Notes: generated by a model from the letters alone, not told the origin. Numbered from the stretch's first letter, positions 48,694 through 57,676 are shown. The stretch is 64,000 nucleotides of DNA from Streptomyces sp. AP-93 (GCF_022808175.1 NZ_JALGBX010000032.1:1-64000); one strand, 5' to 3'. Numbers and translations: made by a program.

Positions 48694-50079
48694 GTGCCCG
48701 CATCAGTGCAGCCGTACTTTTTTCTCAGTTATGCGCATACACCGAGGTTCGGGGCGGGAGGACCGGACCCGGACATGTGGGTGGAGCGGCTTTTCCGCGA
48801 TCTCTGCAGCCATGTCATGGCGCTGACGAATCTGCCCGCGGGAGCCGAGGCCGGCTTCATGGACCGGGAGATACGCAGCGGTGAGGGCTGGTCGGAACGG
48901 CTCGGGGCGGCGCTCGCCACCTGCCGGGTCTTCGTCCCCCTGTTCTCGCCGCGCTACTTCGCCAGCGAAATGTGCGGGAGGGAGTGGTTCGCCTTCGCGC
49001 AGCGCACCATCCACCACGTGGCGCTCAGCAACCAGCCGGCCGAGGCCATCGTGCCCGCGTTATGGGTACCGGTACCGCCCTCCCAACTGCCGCTTCCGGC
49101 CGAGCGGTTGCAGTTCAACCACAACACCTTCGGCGAGCGGTACGTCACCGACGGACTCTACGGACTGATCAAACTGCGGGGCTACGCCGAGCAGTACGAG
49201 AGCGCCGTGTACGAACTCGCCAAAAGGATCGTCCGGGTCGCCGAGACCGTCCGGCTCGATCCGATCCGGCCCCTCGACTACCGGCTGGTGCCCAGCGCCT
49301 TCGGCTCCCCGGGCGGCGGCCACAGCAGCACCGCCCGCACGCTGCACGTCACCGTGGCCGCCGCCTCCCGGCACGATCTGCCCGAGGGCCGCAGCCCCGA
49401 GTACTACGGGGACAGCGCGCTGGACTGGAACCCGTACCACCCGGTCTCCCAGCGGCCCATCGCCTACGTGGCCGAGGACCTGGTCCGCAACCTCAACTAC
49501 CAGACGACGGTGGGGTCGTTCGACGACGAGGCCGGGCACTTCGACTCCAAACAGCCGCCGACCCGGCCCGAGATCCTCATCGTGGACCGGTGGGCGGTCC
49601 AGGACGAGCAGCGCCGCCAGCGCCTGGCCGCCTTCGACCAGGAGTCCCGGCCGTGGATCAACGTGGTCGTGCCGTGGAACCGGTACGACCACCAGAGCCG
49701 CGCGAAGGAGAGCGAGTTGGCCCACCGGCTCGAGGACACCATGCCCGTCAAGATGAGCCAGGGCCGGGCCGCCTGCCGGGCCGCCGCCAACGGCGTGGCC
49801 AACATGGAGACGCTCGGGCAGATCCTGCCGCAGGTGGTGGAGGCCGCCGCCCAGCAGTTCCTCAGACACGCCCAGGTCTACCCACCGGCCGGCAGCCCCG
49901 TGGCCGGCACCGAACGGCCCCGGCTGCTCGGTCCCATGGGGATGAACGGACCGCCGGGACCACCGCCCGCCCCCTTCCCGCCCACCGTGGGCGATACGGG
50001 CGACCGGCCTGCCGGGCCCGGCAGGCGCGAAAACGACACCGACAACGACCGGGGGGACGCGGATGACATCGAGTCGTGA
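48694..50079 (+). CDS. fxsC: TIR-like protein FxsC
   Basis: A 461-residue protein. Residues about 5-190 form a TIR-like domain: QPYFFLSYAHTPRFG, then MDREIRSGEGWSERLGAALA and TCRVFVPLFSPRYFASEMCG. The middle (about 230-400) is a second alpha/beta unit (TLHVTVAAASRHDLPEG, EILIVDRWAVQDEQRRQ), and the tail is Pro/Gly/Asp-rich and disordered. It matches the FxsC family that accompanies FxsA/FxsB. Leu123 is encoded by TTA (49060-49062), so bldA tRNA is needed. GTG 48694 with a G-rich upstream is chosen; ATG 48634 and 48655 are alternatives. It overlaps the next gene by 17 bases. Confidence 0.87.
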   Translation: MPASVQPYFFLSYAHTPRFGAGGPDPDMWVERLFRDLCSHVMALTNLPAGAEAGFMDREIRSGEGWSERLGAALATCRVFVPLFSPRYFASEMCGREWFAFAQRTIHHVALSNQPAEAIVPALWVPVPPSQLPLPAERLQFNHNTFGERYVTDGLYGLIKLRGYAEQYESAVYELAKRIVRVAETVRLDPIRPLDYRLVPSAFGSPGGGHSSTARTLHVTVAAASRHDLPEGRSPEYYGDSALDWNPYHPVSQRPIAYVAEDLVRNLNYQTTVGSFDDEAGHFDSKQPPTRPEILIVDRWAVQDEQRRQRLAAFDQESRPWINVVVPWNRYDHQSRAKESELAHRLEDTMPVKMSQGRAACRAAANGVANMETLGQILPQVVEAAAQQFLRHAQVYPPAGSPVAGTERPRLLGPMGMNGPPGPPPAPFPPTVGDTGDRPAGPGRRENDTDNDRGDADDIES

Positions 50080-53000
50080 CAGCCAGCACAGCGGCAGTGA
50101 CGAGCACCGCGAGGGGCGCATCGTCACCTTCTACTCGTACAAGGGAGGCACCGGCCGCACGATGGCGCTGGCCAACACCGCCTGGATCCTCGCGGCCAAC
50201 GGCAAGCGGGTCCTCGCCGTGGACTGGGACCTGGAGGCTCCCGGCCTGCACCGCTTCTTCCACCCGTTCCTGGACCCCTCCACCCTCGGCGCCACCACCG
50301 GTGTCATCGACCTGATCAGCGAGTACGCGTGGGCGGCCACCAGCCCGGTGCAGCGCGCCGACGACTGGCACAAGGACTACGCGCGGATCCAGCCGCACGC
50401 CGTCTCGCTGACCCCCGAGACCCTCGGCTGGGAGTTCCCCGACGGCGGGACCCTCGACTTCGTCTCGGCGGGCCGGCAGAACCGCGAGTACTCGGCGACC
50501 GTCTCCACCTTCGACTGGGACAACTTCTACGACCGCCTCGGCGGCGGGCTCTTCTTCGACGCCTTACGGGCGGACATGAAGCGGAACTACGACTACGTCC
50601 TGATCGACAGCCGCACCGGCCTCTCCGACATAGCCGACATCTGCACGGTCCACCTGCCCGACGTCCTGGTCGACTGCTTCACCCTGTCCGACCAGTCCAT
50701 CGACGGCGCGGCCTCCGTGGCCCGGCAGATCGACGAGCGCTTCAACGACCGCGGCATCAAGATCTACCCGGTCCCGATGCGCATCGACGAGGGCGAGAAG
50801 GAGAAGGCGGACGCCGGACGCGCCCTGGCCCGGATCAAGTTCGACCGCTTCCCCAACGGGCTGATCGGGGACGACCTCACCTCCTACTGGGGCGCGGTGG
50901 AGATCCCGTACCGCCCCTACTACGCCTACGAGGAGACCCTGGCCACCTTCGGGGACGAGGCCGGGCTCACCAACTCCCTGCTCTCCGCCTTCGAACGGCT
51001 CACCACCGTCGTCACCGAGGGCGACGTCACCTCGATGCCGGCCATCGGCGAGGAGGTGCGCCTGCGCATCCGGGACGCCTTCACCCGGCGCCGTCCCGCC
51101 CTGCCCGCGGACCTCTTCCTCTCCTACGTCGCCGAGAACCGCATGTGGGCCGACTGGATCGAATCGGTGCTGACCCGGGCCGGCTTCCGGGTCGTCCCCC
51201 GGGACGTCTCCGCCGAACGGGCCCCGGCCACCGCCGGCGACACCCTGGGCGGAACCGGGATCAGCGTCGACACCGCCGCGCGGACCGTGGTGCTGCTCTC
51301 CAGCGCCTACCTCAAGTCCGCCCGCGCGGTGGACGTGTGGGAGCGGGCCGCCGCCGAGGACCCGACCGGGGGCCGGCGCCAGCTGGTGCCGCTGCGGGTG
51401 GGCGACGTCCGCCTGTCCACCCCGTACATCGACCGCAATCCGGTGGACCTGTTCCGCCTCGACGAGGTGCACGCCACGACCGCGCTGCTGCGCGCGGTGG
51501 AACGGCCGATGGCCCTGCCCGACACCGTCGCCAGCGCCTCCGCGCCCGGCCCCCGCTTCCCGGGGACGGTCCCGAAGATCTGGAACGCACCGCCCCGCAA
51601 CCCCGGATTCACCGGCCGCTCCATCGTGCTGGAGCGGATGCGCGACCAGCTCGGCGGCGGCATATCCGTCGTGCTGCCGCAGCCGCAGACCCTGTTCGGG
51701 CTCGGCGGCGTCGGCAAGACCCAGGTGGCGCTGGAGTACGTGCACCGCTTCATGGCCGACTACGACCTGGTCTGGTGGATCTCCGCCGAGCAGACCGACG
51801 ACGTGGTCGCGGCCCTCGCGGAACTGGCCGTACGCCTGGGCGCACAGACCGGCGAGGACATGTCGGCCGCCTCCCAGGAGGCGATCGACCTGCTGCGGCG
51901 CGGGGTTCCCTCCTCGCGCTGGCTGCTGGTCTTCGACAACGCCGACGATCCCGAGACGCTCAAGCGGTACTTCCCGCCGGGCGGCCCGGGGCACGTACTG
52001 GTCACCTCCCGCAACCAGTCCTGGTCCCAGTACGGCGACGCCCTCCCGGTGGACGTGTTCCTGCGCGAGGAGTCCATCGAACACCTCCAGCGCCGGGCCC
52101 CCGGGCTCAGCAAGGAGGACGCCGAGCAGGTGGCCGTCGCGGTCGGCGACCTGCCGCTGGCCGTCGAGCAGGCGGGCGCCTGGATCGCGGAGACCGCGAC
52201 CCCGGTGTCCGCGTACATCGAGCAACTGGCCCAGCAGGCCGCCCGCGTGCTGGCGCTGAACCAGCCGCCCGGCTACCCGGAGCCGGTGGCCGCCACCTGG
52301 AACGTCTCCATAGAACGGCTCCAGTCCCGCTCCCCCGCGGCCGTGCGGCTGCTCCAGCTGTGCGCCTTCTTCGCGCCCGAGCCGATCTCGGCGAACCTGC
52401 TGTACAGCAAGGAGATGATCGACGCCCTCAAGCCGTACGACTCCTCCCTCCAGGAGAAGCTCGTCCTGGGCCGCGTGATCCGGGAGATCGGCCGGTTCGC
52501 GCTCGCCAAGGTGGACCAGGTCAGCAACAGCATCCAGGTCCACCGCCTGGTGCAGGCCGTGATCCGGGCGCAGCTCTCCGAGGAGGAGCAGCGCGAGGCC
52601 CGGCACGCGGTGCACCGGATCCTGGCGGGTGCCCGGCCGGACGACGACGAGCCGATAGACAACCCGGAGACCTGGCCGCGGTTCAACACCATCTGGCCGC
52701 ACCTGACCCCGTCGGAGGCCCGGTTCTGCAAGGAGCCGGAGACCCGTCGGCTGCTGATCGACCGCGTCCGCTACCTCTGGAAGCGCGGCGACTTCAAGGC
52801 CGCGTACGCGCTGGGCGAGGAGCTGCGCGAGACCTGGCGCGAGACCCTGGGCGGCGACGACCTCCAGTACCTGTACCTGCGCTTCCACCTCTCCAACATC
52901 CTGCGCTCGCAGGGCCGGTTCGTGGAGGCGATGGAGCTGGACGAGGGCACGCTGGAGCGCCAGCAGGCGGCGCTGGGCGTCTCGCACCCGCACACGTACA

Positions 53001-54061
53001 TGACCACCAGCGGTCTGGCGATGGACCTGGGCGCGCTCGGCCGCTACGGCGAGGCGATGGAGCTGGCCAACGCCGCGCACGAGGGCTTCGGGCAGATCTT
53101 CCACGAGGCCCACCCGCGCACCCTGGCGGCCGCGAACAACCTGGCGCTGAACCTGCGCATGATCGGGCAGTACGCGCGGGCCAGGGAGATCGACCAGGAG
53201 GTCTTCGACCGGCGCACCGAGGTACTGGGCACGGACCACCCGTACACCCTGTCCTCGGCACAGAACCTGGCGCGCGACCTGCGCGAGGTCGGCCGGTACG
53301 ACGACTCGGTCCAGCTGCTGAGCCGGACGTACGAGATCTACAAGCGGACCCTGGGCCGGGCCTTCCCCGGCACCCTGTCGGCCGCCAAGAACCTGGCCGT
53401 CTCGCTGCGCAGGGCGGGCGACGTGGAGGACGCACTGCGGCTGACCACGGCGACCCGCAACCGGTACCGGGCCAAGTACACCTCGGTCAACCCCGACCTC
53501 CTCGCCTGCGAACTCAACCTGGCCGCGGACCTGTTCGCGACCGGGGACCCGGGAGGGGCGCGGGACCTGGCCCAGGAGGTGGTGGACGAGTACGTCAAGG
53601 TGCCGGGTGAGCGGCACCCGTACACCCTGGCCGCGGTCAACAACCTCGCGGTGTTCCACTGGGGCACGGGGGCGGCGGAGACCGCCGAGCCGATGCTGCG
53701 CCAGACCATCCACCACATGCGCGAGGTGCTGGGCGACAACCACCCGCACACCATCTTCGCCAACCTCAACCTGGCCAACGCCCGGGCCGACCTGGGCGAT
53801 CCGGAGGGAGCCCTGGAGCTGGAGCGGCTCGCGGTGATGCGGCTGCGCGAGGCGCTGGGCGTACACCACCCGGAGACCCTGGCGAGCTCCTCCAACATGG
53901 CGGTCAGCCTGGACATGATGGGCCGCAAGGAGGAGGCGAACCGGGTACGGGCGGAGTCGGTTTCCGAACTGACCCGGCTCCTCGGCGAGGACCACGGGCT
54001 GACGCGGTACGCCCGCGACGAGCGCCGGGTCCACCGGGACCTGGAGCCGCTGGCGGTGTGA
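50063..54061 (+). CDS. fxsT: FxS-system large STAND NTPase: MinD-like + TIR-like + NB-ARC + TPR
   Basis: A 1332-residue cytosolic protein with four modules. Residues 18-330: SIMIBI/MinD-type P-loop, FYSYKGGTGRTMALAN with a deviant Walker A and YDYVLIDSRTGLSDIAD. Residues about 347-480: TIR-like, ADLFLSYVAENRMWADWIES and VVLLSSAYLKSARAVDVWE. Residues about 520-780: NB-ARC-like NTPase, LFGLGGVGKTQVALEYVHRF, WLLVFDNADDPETL and GDLPLAVEQAGAW. Residues about 930-1320: TPRs of the kinesin-light-chain type, each with a HPxT motif (for example LGTDHPYTLSSAQNLARDLR). One TTA codon (Leu168, 50564-50566). The architecture is that of a signal-gated switch. GGGGGGA precedes ATG 50063. Confidence 0.9.
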   Translation: MTSSRDSQHSGSDEHREGRIVTFYSYKGGTGRTMALANTAWILAANGKRVLAVDWDLEAPGLHRFFHPFLDPSTLGATTGVIDLISEYAWAATSPVQRADDWHKDYARIQPHAVSLTPETLGWEFPDGGTLDFVSAGRQNREYSATVSTFDWDNFYDRLGGGLFFDALRADMKRNYDYVLIDSRTGLSDIADICTVHLPDVLVDCFTLSDQSIDGAASVARQIDERFNDRGIKIYPVPMRIDEGEKEKADAGRALARIKFDRFPNGLIGDDLTSYWGAVEIPYRPYYAYEETLATFGDEAGLTNSLLSAFERLTTVVTEGDVTSMPAIGEEVRLRIRDAFTRRRPALPADLFLSYVAENRMWADWIESVLTRAGFRVVPRDVSAERAPATAGDTLGGTGISVDTAARTVVLLSSAYLKSARAVDVWERAAAEDPTGGRRQLVPLRVGDVRLSTPYIDRNPVDLFRLDEVHATTALLRAVERPMALPDTVASASAPGPRFPGTVPKIWNAPPRNPGFTGRSIVLERMRDQLGGGISVVLPQPQTLFGLGGVGKTQVALEYVHRFMADYDLVWWISAEQTDDVVAALAELAVRLGAQTGEDMSAASQEAIDLLRRGVPSSRWLLVFDNADDPETLKRYFPPGGPGHVLVTSRNQSWSQYGDALPVDVFLREESIEHLQRRAPGLSKEDAEQVAVAVGDLPLAVEQAGAWIAETATPVSAYIEQLAQQAARVLALNQPPGYPEPVAATWNVSIERLQSRSPAAVRLLQLCAFFAPEPISANLLYSKEMIDALKPYDSSLQEKLVLGRVIREIGRFALAKVDQVSNSIQVHRLVQAVIRAQLSEEEQREARHAVHRILAGARPDDDEPIDNPETWPRFNTIWPHLTPSEARFCKEPETRRLLIDRVRYLWKRGDFKAAYALGEELRETWRETLGGDDLQYLYLRFHLSNILRSQGRFVEAMELDEGTLERQQAALGVSHPHTYMTTSGLAMDLGALGRYGEAMELANAAHEGFGQIFHEAHPRTLAAANNLALNLRMIGQYARAREIDQEVFDRRTEVLGTDHPYTLSSAQNLARDLREVGRYDDSVQLLSRTYEIYKRTLGRAFPGTLSAAKNLAVSLRRAGDVEDALRLTTATRNRYRAKYTSVNPDLLACELNLAADLFATGDPGGARDLAQEVVDEYVKVPGERHPYTLAAVNNLAVFHWGTGAAETAEPMLRQTIHHMREVLGDNHPHTIFANLNLANARADLGDPEGALELERLAVMRLREALGVHHPETLASSSNMAVSLDMMGRKEEANRVRAESVSELTRLLGEDHGLTRYARDERRVHRDLEPLAV

Positions 54062-54064
54062 CCA

Positions 54065-54097
54065 GCGGGGGCGGCTCCCGCCGGGAGCCGCCCCCGC
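54065..54097 (+). terminator. Terminator after the FxS operon
   Basis: Perfect 15-bp stem GCGGGGGCGGCTCCC / GGGAGCCGCCCCCGC with a 3-base loop directly after the fxsT stop. It is followed by five TCCCC pentamer repeats (54100-54124). Confidence 0.82.
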
Positions 54098-54166
54098 ACC
54101 TCCCCTCCCCTCCCCTCCCCTCCCGATAGACACAGAACGCAGAACCAGCAGACTGGGGGGTTCGCT

Positions 54167-55075
54167 GTGAGTGACAGCATGACCTTTCGAAATGAGGACC
54201 TGCCGGCCCTCTTCCACCACACCGACCAGGCGGCGATCTCCCGGCAGCGGGAGTCCACCCAGGCCACCCGCGCCCAGCTGATGCTGCTCGTCGTGGCCGC
54301 CGCGATCGCCGCCCTGCCCGAGGGGCCGAAGCTCGGCTCCGCGTACCTGTCCGGGCTCCTCAGCGTGCTCGCCTACGCCGGGGTGCTGGGCGTGGGCGTA
54401 CGGGCCACCCGGCGCCGGGCCCGCCCGCAGTGGCAGCTGAACCGCAGCGCCGCGGAGTTCATCAAGTCGCTGGCCTGGCGGTACGCCGTCCACGGCGCCC
54501 CGTTCGGCAGCGATGTCCCGGGCGTCGAGGAGGCGTACCGGACCCGGCTGGAGGCGGGGCTGAACGAGCTGCGGAAGATGGGCTGGGAGGATCCGCGGAC
54601 CGCCGGGCCGGTGCCGGAGGGCGGGGAGATCACCGGTGCGATGTTCCGGCTGCGGGGGCTGGACTACCAGGTCCGCAGGGAGACGTACGTCCGTGACCGG
54701 CTGATCGAGCAGCGCAACTGGTACCAGCGCAAGACGGAGGTGTCCCGGCGGGCGACGGCCCTGTGGTCGTGGTCGATCGTGCTGCTGACCCTGCTGGCGC
54801 TGCTGTTCGCCCTCTTCGGGGCGTTCGGTTCGGGTCCGGGGCCGGCGCTGACCGGGCTGCTGAGCGCGGCGGCGACGGCCGGCATCGCCTGGAACGAGGT
54901 GCGGCGCCACCACCCGCTGATAGAGGCGCACACCCTGATCGAGCAGGACCTCTCCGCGATGATGGTCGTGATGCAGACGACGATCACCGAGACGCAGTGG
55001 CCGACCGCGGTGTACGAGACCGAGCGGTACGTGTCCCCGCAGCACACGGACTGGCTGGCCCGGCACAGCAGTTGA
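54167..55075 (+). CDS. SLATT-like (DUF4231-type) four-helix membrane protein
   Basis: A 302-residue protein with two pairs of TM helices: AQLMLLVVAAAIAALP and YLSGLLSVLAYAGVLGVGV near 36-85, then WSWSIVLLTLLALLFALFGA and GLLSAAATAGIAWNEV near 200-250. A cytosolic segment separates the pairs and a C-terminal cytosolic helix follows (LIEQDLSAMMVVMQTTITET). This layout is that of DUF4231/SLATT proteins, which are predicted membrane effectors gated by nucleotide signals. GTG 54167 with a GGGGGG site. It follows the fxsT terminator and is convergent with the SLOG-like gene. A short duplicate of its final bases occurs at 55078-55092. Confidence 0.8.
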   Translation: MSDSMTFRNEDLPALFHHTDQAAISRQRESTQATRAQLMLLVVAAAIAALPEGPKLGSAYLSGLLSVLAYAGVLGVGVRATRRRARPQWQLNRSAAEFIKSLAWRYAVHGAPFGSDVPGVEEAYRTRLEAGLNELRKMGWEDPRTAGPVPEGGEITGAMFRLRGLDYQVRRETYVRDRLIEQRNWYQRKTEVSRRATALWSWSIVLLTLLALLFALFGAFGSGPGPALTGLLSAAATAGIAWNEVRRHHPLIEAHTLIEQDLSAMMVVMQTTITETQWPTAVYETERYVSPQHTDWLARHSS

Positions 55076-55102
55076 GACGGCACAGCAGTTGACGAGCCGG
55101 GC

Positions 55103-55131
55103 GGGCGTGGCCTCAGTCCCGGGCCACGCCC
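55103..55131. terminator. Hairpin at the SLATT/SLOG convergence
   Basis: GGGCGTGGCC / GGCCACGCCC (55103-55112 and 55122-55131), overlapping the SLOG-like stop codon. It could terminate the SLATT transcript. Confidence 0.5.
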
Positions 55132-55592
55132 TCCCGCCAGATCACGGTGACGGGCTTCCCGAGCGCGCGGGCGTAGGCGACGATCTCGGCGGTGCCGCCG
55201 TGCCCGCGGGCGGGCAGGCCGTCCCAGACGGCGACGAGCCGGTCGCAGGAATCGGCGATGTAGGTGCCGGCCGCGTAGTAGGCCTCGTCGGTGGAGCGCG
55301 CGAAGTCCATCCGGACCTCCTGGGCGGCCCGGCGCTTGAGCCCCAGGTACCGGTCCAGCGATCCGGTGTCCTCGAAGCCCTCCTCGTAGTCCCCGCTGGG
55401 GATGACCACGGTGAGGTCCGCGCCGTATTCCAGCGCGATGGCGGCGAAGAGCTGGTCCGCTCCCTCGGCGAGGCTGGAGAAGGCCTCCAACGGCCCCTCG
55501 TGGCCCCCCAGTACGGCCCGCAGTCCCTCCTCCACATGGCCGAGCAGCTCGTCCGGAATCGACCGGTGCCCGGTCACGCCGATTCGCTTCAT
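55113..55592 (-). CDS. SLOG-family nucleotide-sensor-like protein
   Basis: A 159-residue Rossmann-like protein. KRIGVTGHRSIPDE at the N-terminus, FSSLAEGADQLFAAIALEYG in the first third, VVIPSGDYEEGFED and LVAVWDGLPARGHGGTAE near the end reproduce the SLOG/LOG-DprA-type nucleotide-binding pattern. SLOG proteins are predicted to sense or process nucleotide signals and often neighbour SLATT effectors. Here it converges on the SLATT gene. ATG 55592 is chosen; the frame extends upstream to 55634 without a better site. Confidence 0.83.
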   Translation of the reverse strand: MKRIGVTGHRSIPDELLGHVEEGLRAVLGGHEGPLEAFSSLAEGADQLFAAIALEYGADLTVVIPSGDYEEGFEDTGSLDRYLGLKRRAAQEVRMDFARSTDEAYYAAGTYIADSCDRLVAVWDGLPARGHGGTAEIVAYARALGKPVTVIWREGVARD

Positions 55593-55624
55593 GCGGAAAC
55601 CCGCTCCCCCCGTGGACACGAACG

Positions 55625-55663
55625 CCCTGGACATCCTCCCAGAAGGCGGGAGGACGTCCAGGG
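55625..55663. terminator. Probable original terminator of the first streptogrisin gene, displaced by a TnpB element
   Basis: Interrupted stem CCCTGGAC-at-CCTCCC / GGGAGG-ac-GTCCAGGG. The bases after it, GTCCAGGGGTGCGGCGGGG, resemble those between the terminator and stop of the second streptogrisin gene (GTCCAAGGGTGAAGCGGTG, 59146-59164). This supports the view that it once lay about 30 bases from the first protease's stop. Confidence 0.6.
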
Positions 55664-55750
55664 GTGCGGCGGGGGGGCACGGGTCCGGCCCAGTGGGCAG
55701 GGCCGCAGGCTAATGACGTTGGCCAGCCCGACCATGGGCAGGTGTCGGTG

Positions 55751-57676
55751 ATGGTGCTGCCGCTGGCCGTCACCGACCCCGGCGTCCTTACCCGGCTGGA
55801 GAACCTGTTCGGGGCAATGTGGTCGATCAAGCGCGCCGCCCAACGCGACGCCCGCGCCAAGGTCGATGCCTACTGGACCGCGAGGCGCGAGCGGGACGAG
55901 CACGGGGCGAAGGCCGTACGGCAGCGCCTCGGCCTGTCCCGTGAGGCCCTGGAAAGGTGCACCTACAAGCATCTCGAAGCCTCCGGGCACTTGAAGCATC
56001 ACGCCTCGAAGGCCCTGGCCATGCACATGGCCGATGAGGTGTGGAACGGCGTCCAGCGCCACCTGTTCCCCGACACCACCGGCCACCGCTTCGGCCGCCC
56101 CAAGACGGGCCGCTGGCACGACTTCACCCGTATCCCCGGCCGCGCACGCTCCCACACCGCCGGACGCAAGTGGGAGACCTTCCGTCTCGTCGGCAGCCTC
56201 CACGGCCACACCATCGCCTACACCCGCGGCGGACGGCACACCCTGATGCAGCCGCGCCGGATGCCAGTGCCGGCGGAACCGTCCGGCACCGTGCCCACGG
56301 GCAAGACCACCACGTCGGGGAAGCCGGGCACGCGGAAGACGACATGGTGGGACCACAGAGGCCCGCTCTCTGTGGTGTTCGCAGGCGGCCCCGACTCCGG
56401 CCCAAATGACCTCGTACTCCCGGTGCGCGTCCCGCAGCAGCCCGGCCAGTGGGCACGTGTCGAACGCTTCCTCGCCAACCCCGACAGCTGGCACAAGGTC
56501 GATCTCGTACGCCGCCGCAAAGCCGCTACGCCGGGTGGCTGGGTGTACGAAGCTCACCTGATGATCCTCGGCCCCGGCTACACCGCACCAGCCGTACGGG
56601 CCATGCGCGAGCAGGCCGCCGCGCTGGGCCGGATCGGCGGTGTGGACGGCAACGTTTCCAACGTCTCCGTCGCCTCCTTCCCGGCCAGTCTTGACCCCGC
56701 CGACGGCGCCCCGGCCTCCACCGAGATCACGCTCACCCCTGGGGAACGAGCGCTGCTGGAGCGGGAAGCGAAGAAGCGGCGCGGTCGTGCGCGGGCTTTG
56801 GAGCGCTCCCGCCGGGCAACGAACACCGCGCAGTACGGCCTGTCGAAGAACCAGGTCCGCCGCGCAGAGCGCCGGGCCGCCAAGGGCCTGGAACCCAAGG
56901 TCGCCAGTATGCCCGGCGGTGCTCGTGTCGCTCGTGTCGATGGGGTGCCCAAGCAGGCGTTCCGCCGAGACCGGCTGTCGGTGAACTACCGGGAGCAGCG
57001 CGCCCGCCAGGCCGAACACGCCGCCTCGATGGCGGAGCACCGCCGCCACCGCGCCCGCCAGATCGCCAGGCAGATCATCGCCGCGCACGGCCCCGTGCTC
57101 GTGGTCGAAGACTGCGACATCCGCACCTGGCACCGGCTGTGGGGCAAGCGCCTCTCCCAGACCACCCCCGGCCTGCTCATCGCCGCCCTTGACCGTGAGT
57201 GCCAGGCTGCGGGCGGCCGACTCGTGAGGGCCTCCACCTGGTCCACCGCTCTGTCGCAGCACTGCCTGTGCGGCAAGCGTGTGTCCAAGACCCTGCGGGA
57301 CCGAGAGCACAAGTGCACCGCCTGCGGACTCGCCGGAAAGCGAGACCTCGTGTCCGCCGCGCTGGCCGCGTTCGTCCGCTTCACCAACGTGGACGACCCC
57401 AAGACCGCGTACCTGGACACCACCGCGTCCCGGAACGCACAGATCACCTTCGCAGAAGGGCTGGAAGAAGCCCTGCGGGAGTCAACCGCACCGAACCAGA
57501 CCACCGTTCACGGTGCTGGTCATGCGGCAGTCCCACGGCAACGCCGTGGGACCTCTGCTCCCCGAACCGCCGGACAGCGGTCCCGAGCGACCCCGGATGA
57601 GCCACGCCCTGTGCGTGACCACGCCGGAAAGCCCGGACACCGCCCCGGCCGCAACCCGCAGCTCACCCACTGGTGA
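55751..57676 (+). CDS. Large divergent TnpB-like RuvC endonuclease
   Basis: A 641-residue protein of the TnpB/Cas12-like type, much longer than classical TnpB (about 400). N-terminal helical region to about 190, then a basic insert. RuvC-I GRIGGVDGNVSNVSVASF (Asp) near 300, an Arg/Lys-rich bridge region (EREAKKRRGRARALERSRRA), RuvC-II VLVVEDCDIRTWHRLWGK (Glu), zinc ribbon CLCGKRVSKTLRDREHKCTACG-like cluster, and RuvC-III AGKRDLVSAALAAF (Asp). Catalytic residues appear intact. The last ~60 codons overlap the predicted guide RNA and are low-complexity. ATG 55751 is used; GTG 55742 and 55748 are alternatives. Confidence 0.82.
   Translation: MVLPLAVTDPGVLTRLENLFGAMWSIKRAAQRDARAKVDAYWTARRERDEHGAKAVRQRLGLSREALERCTYKHLEASGHLKHHASKALAMHMADEVWNGVQRHLFPDTTGHRFGRPKTGRWHDFTRIPGRARSHTAGRKWETFRLVGSLHGHTIAYTRGGRHTLMQPRRMPVPAEPSGTVPTGKTTTSGKPGTRKTTWWDHRGPLSVVFAGGPDSGPNDLVLPVRVPQQPGQWARVERFLANPDSWHKVDLVRRRKAATPGGWVYEAHLMILGPGYTAPAVRAMREQAAALGRIGGVDGNVSNVSVASFPASLDPADGAPASTEITLTPGERALLEREAKKRRGRARALERSRRATNTAQYGLSKNQVRRAERRAAKGLEPKVASMPGGARVARVDGVPKQAFRRDRLSVNYREQRARQAEHAASMAEHRRHRARQIARQIIAAHGPVLVVEDCDIRTWHRLWGKRLSQTTPGLLIAALDRECQAAGGRLVRASTWSTALSQHCLCGKRVSKTLRDREHKCTACGLAGKRDLVSAALAAFVRFTNVDDPKTAYLDTTASRNAQITFAEGLEEALRESTAPNQTTVHGAGHAAVPRQRRGTSAPRTAGQRSRATPDEPRPVRDHAGKPGHRPGRNPQLTHW

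Noticed and set aside
50564..55066. Minus-strand open frame of 1500 codons opposite fxsT
   Set aside because: Antisense shadow of the NB-ARC/TPR gene with no ribosome binding site or recognisable domain.
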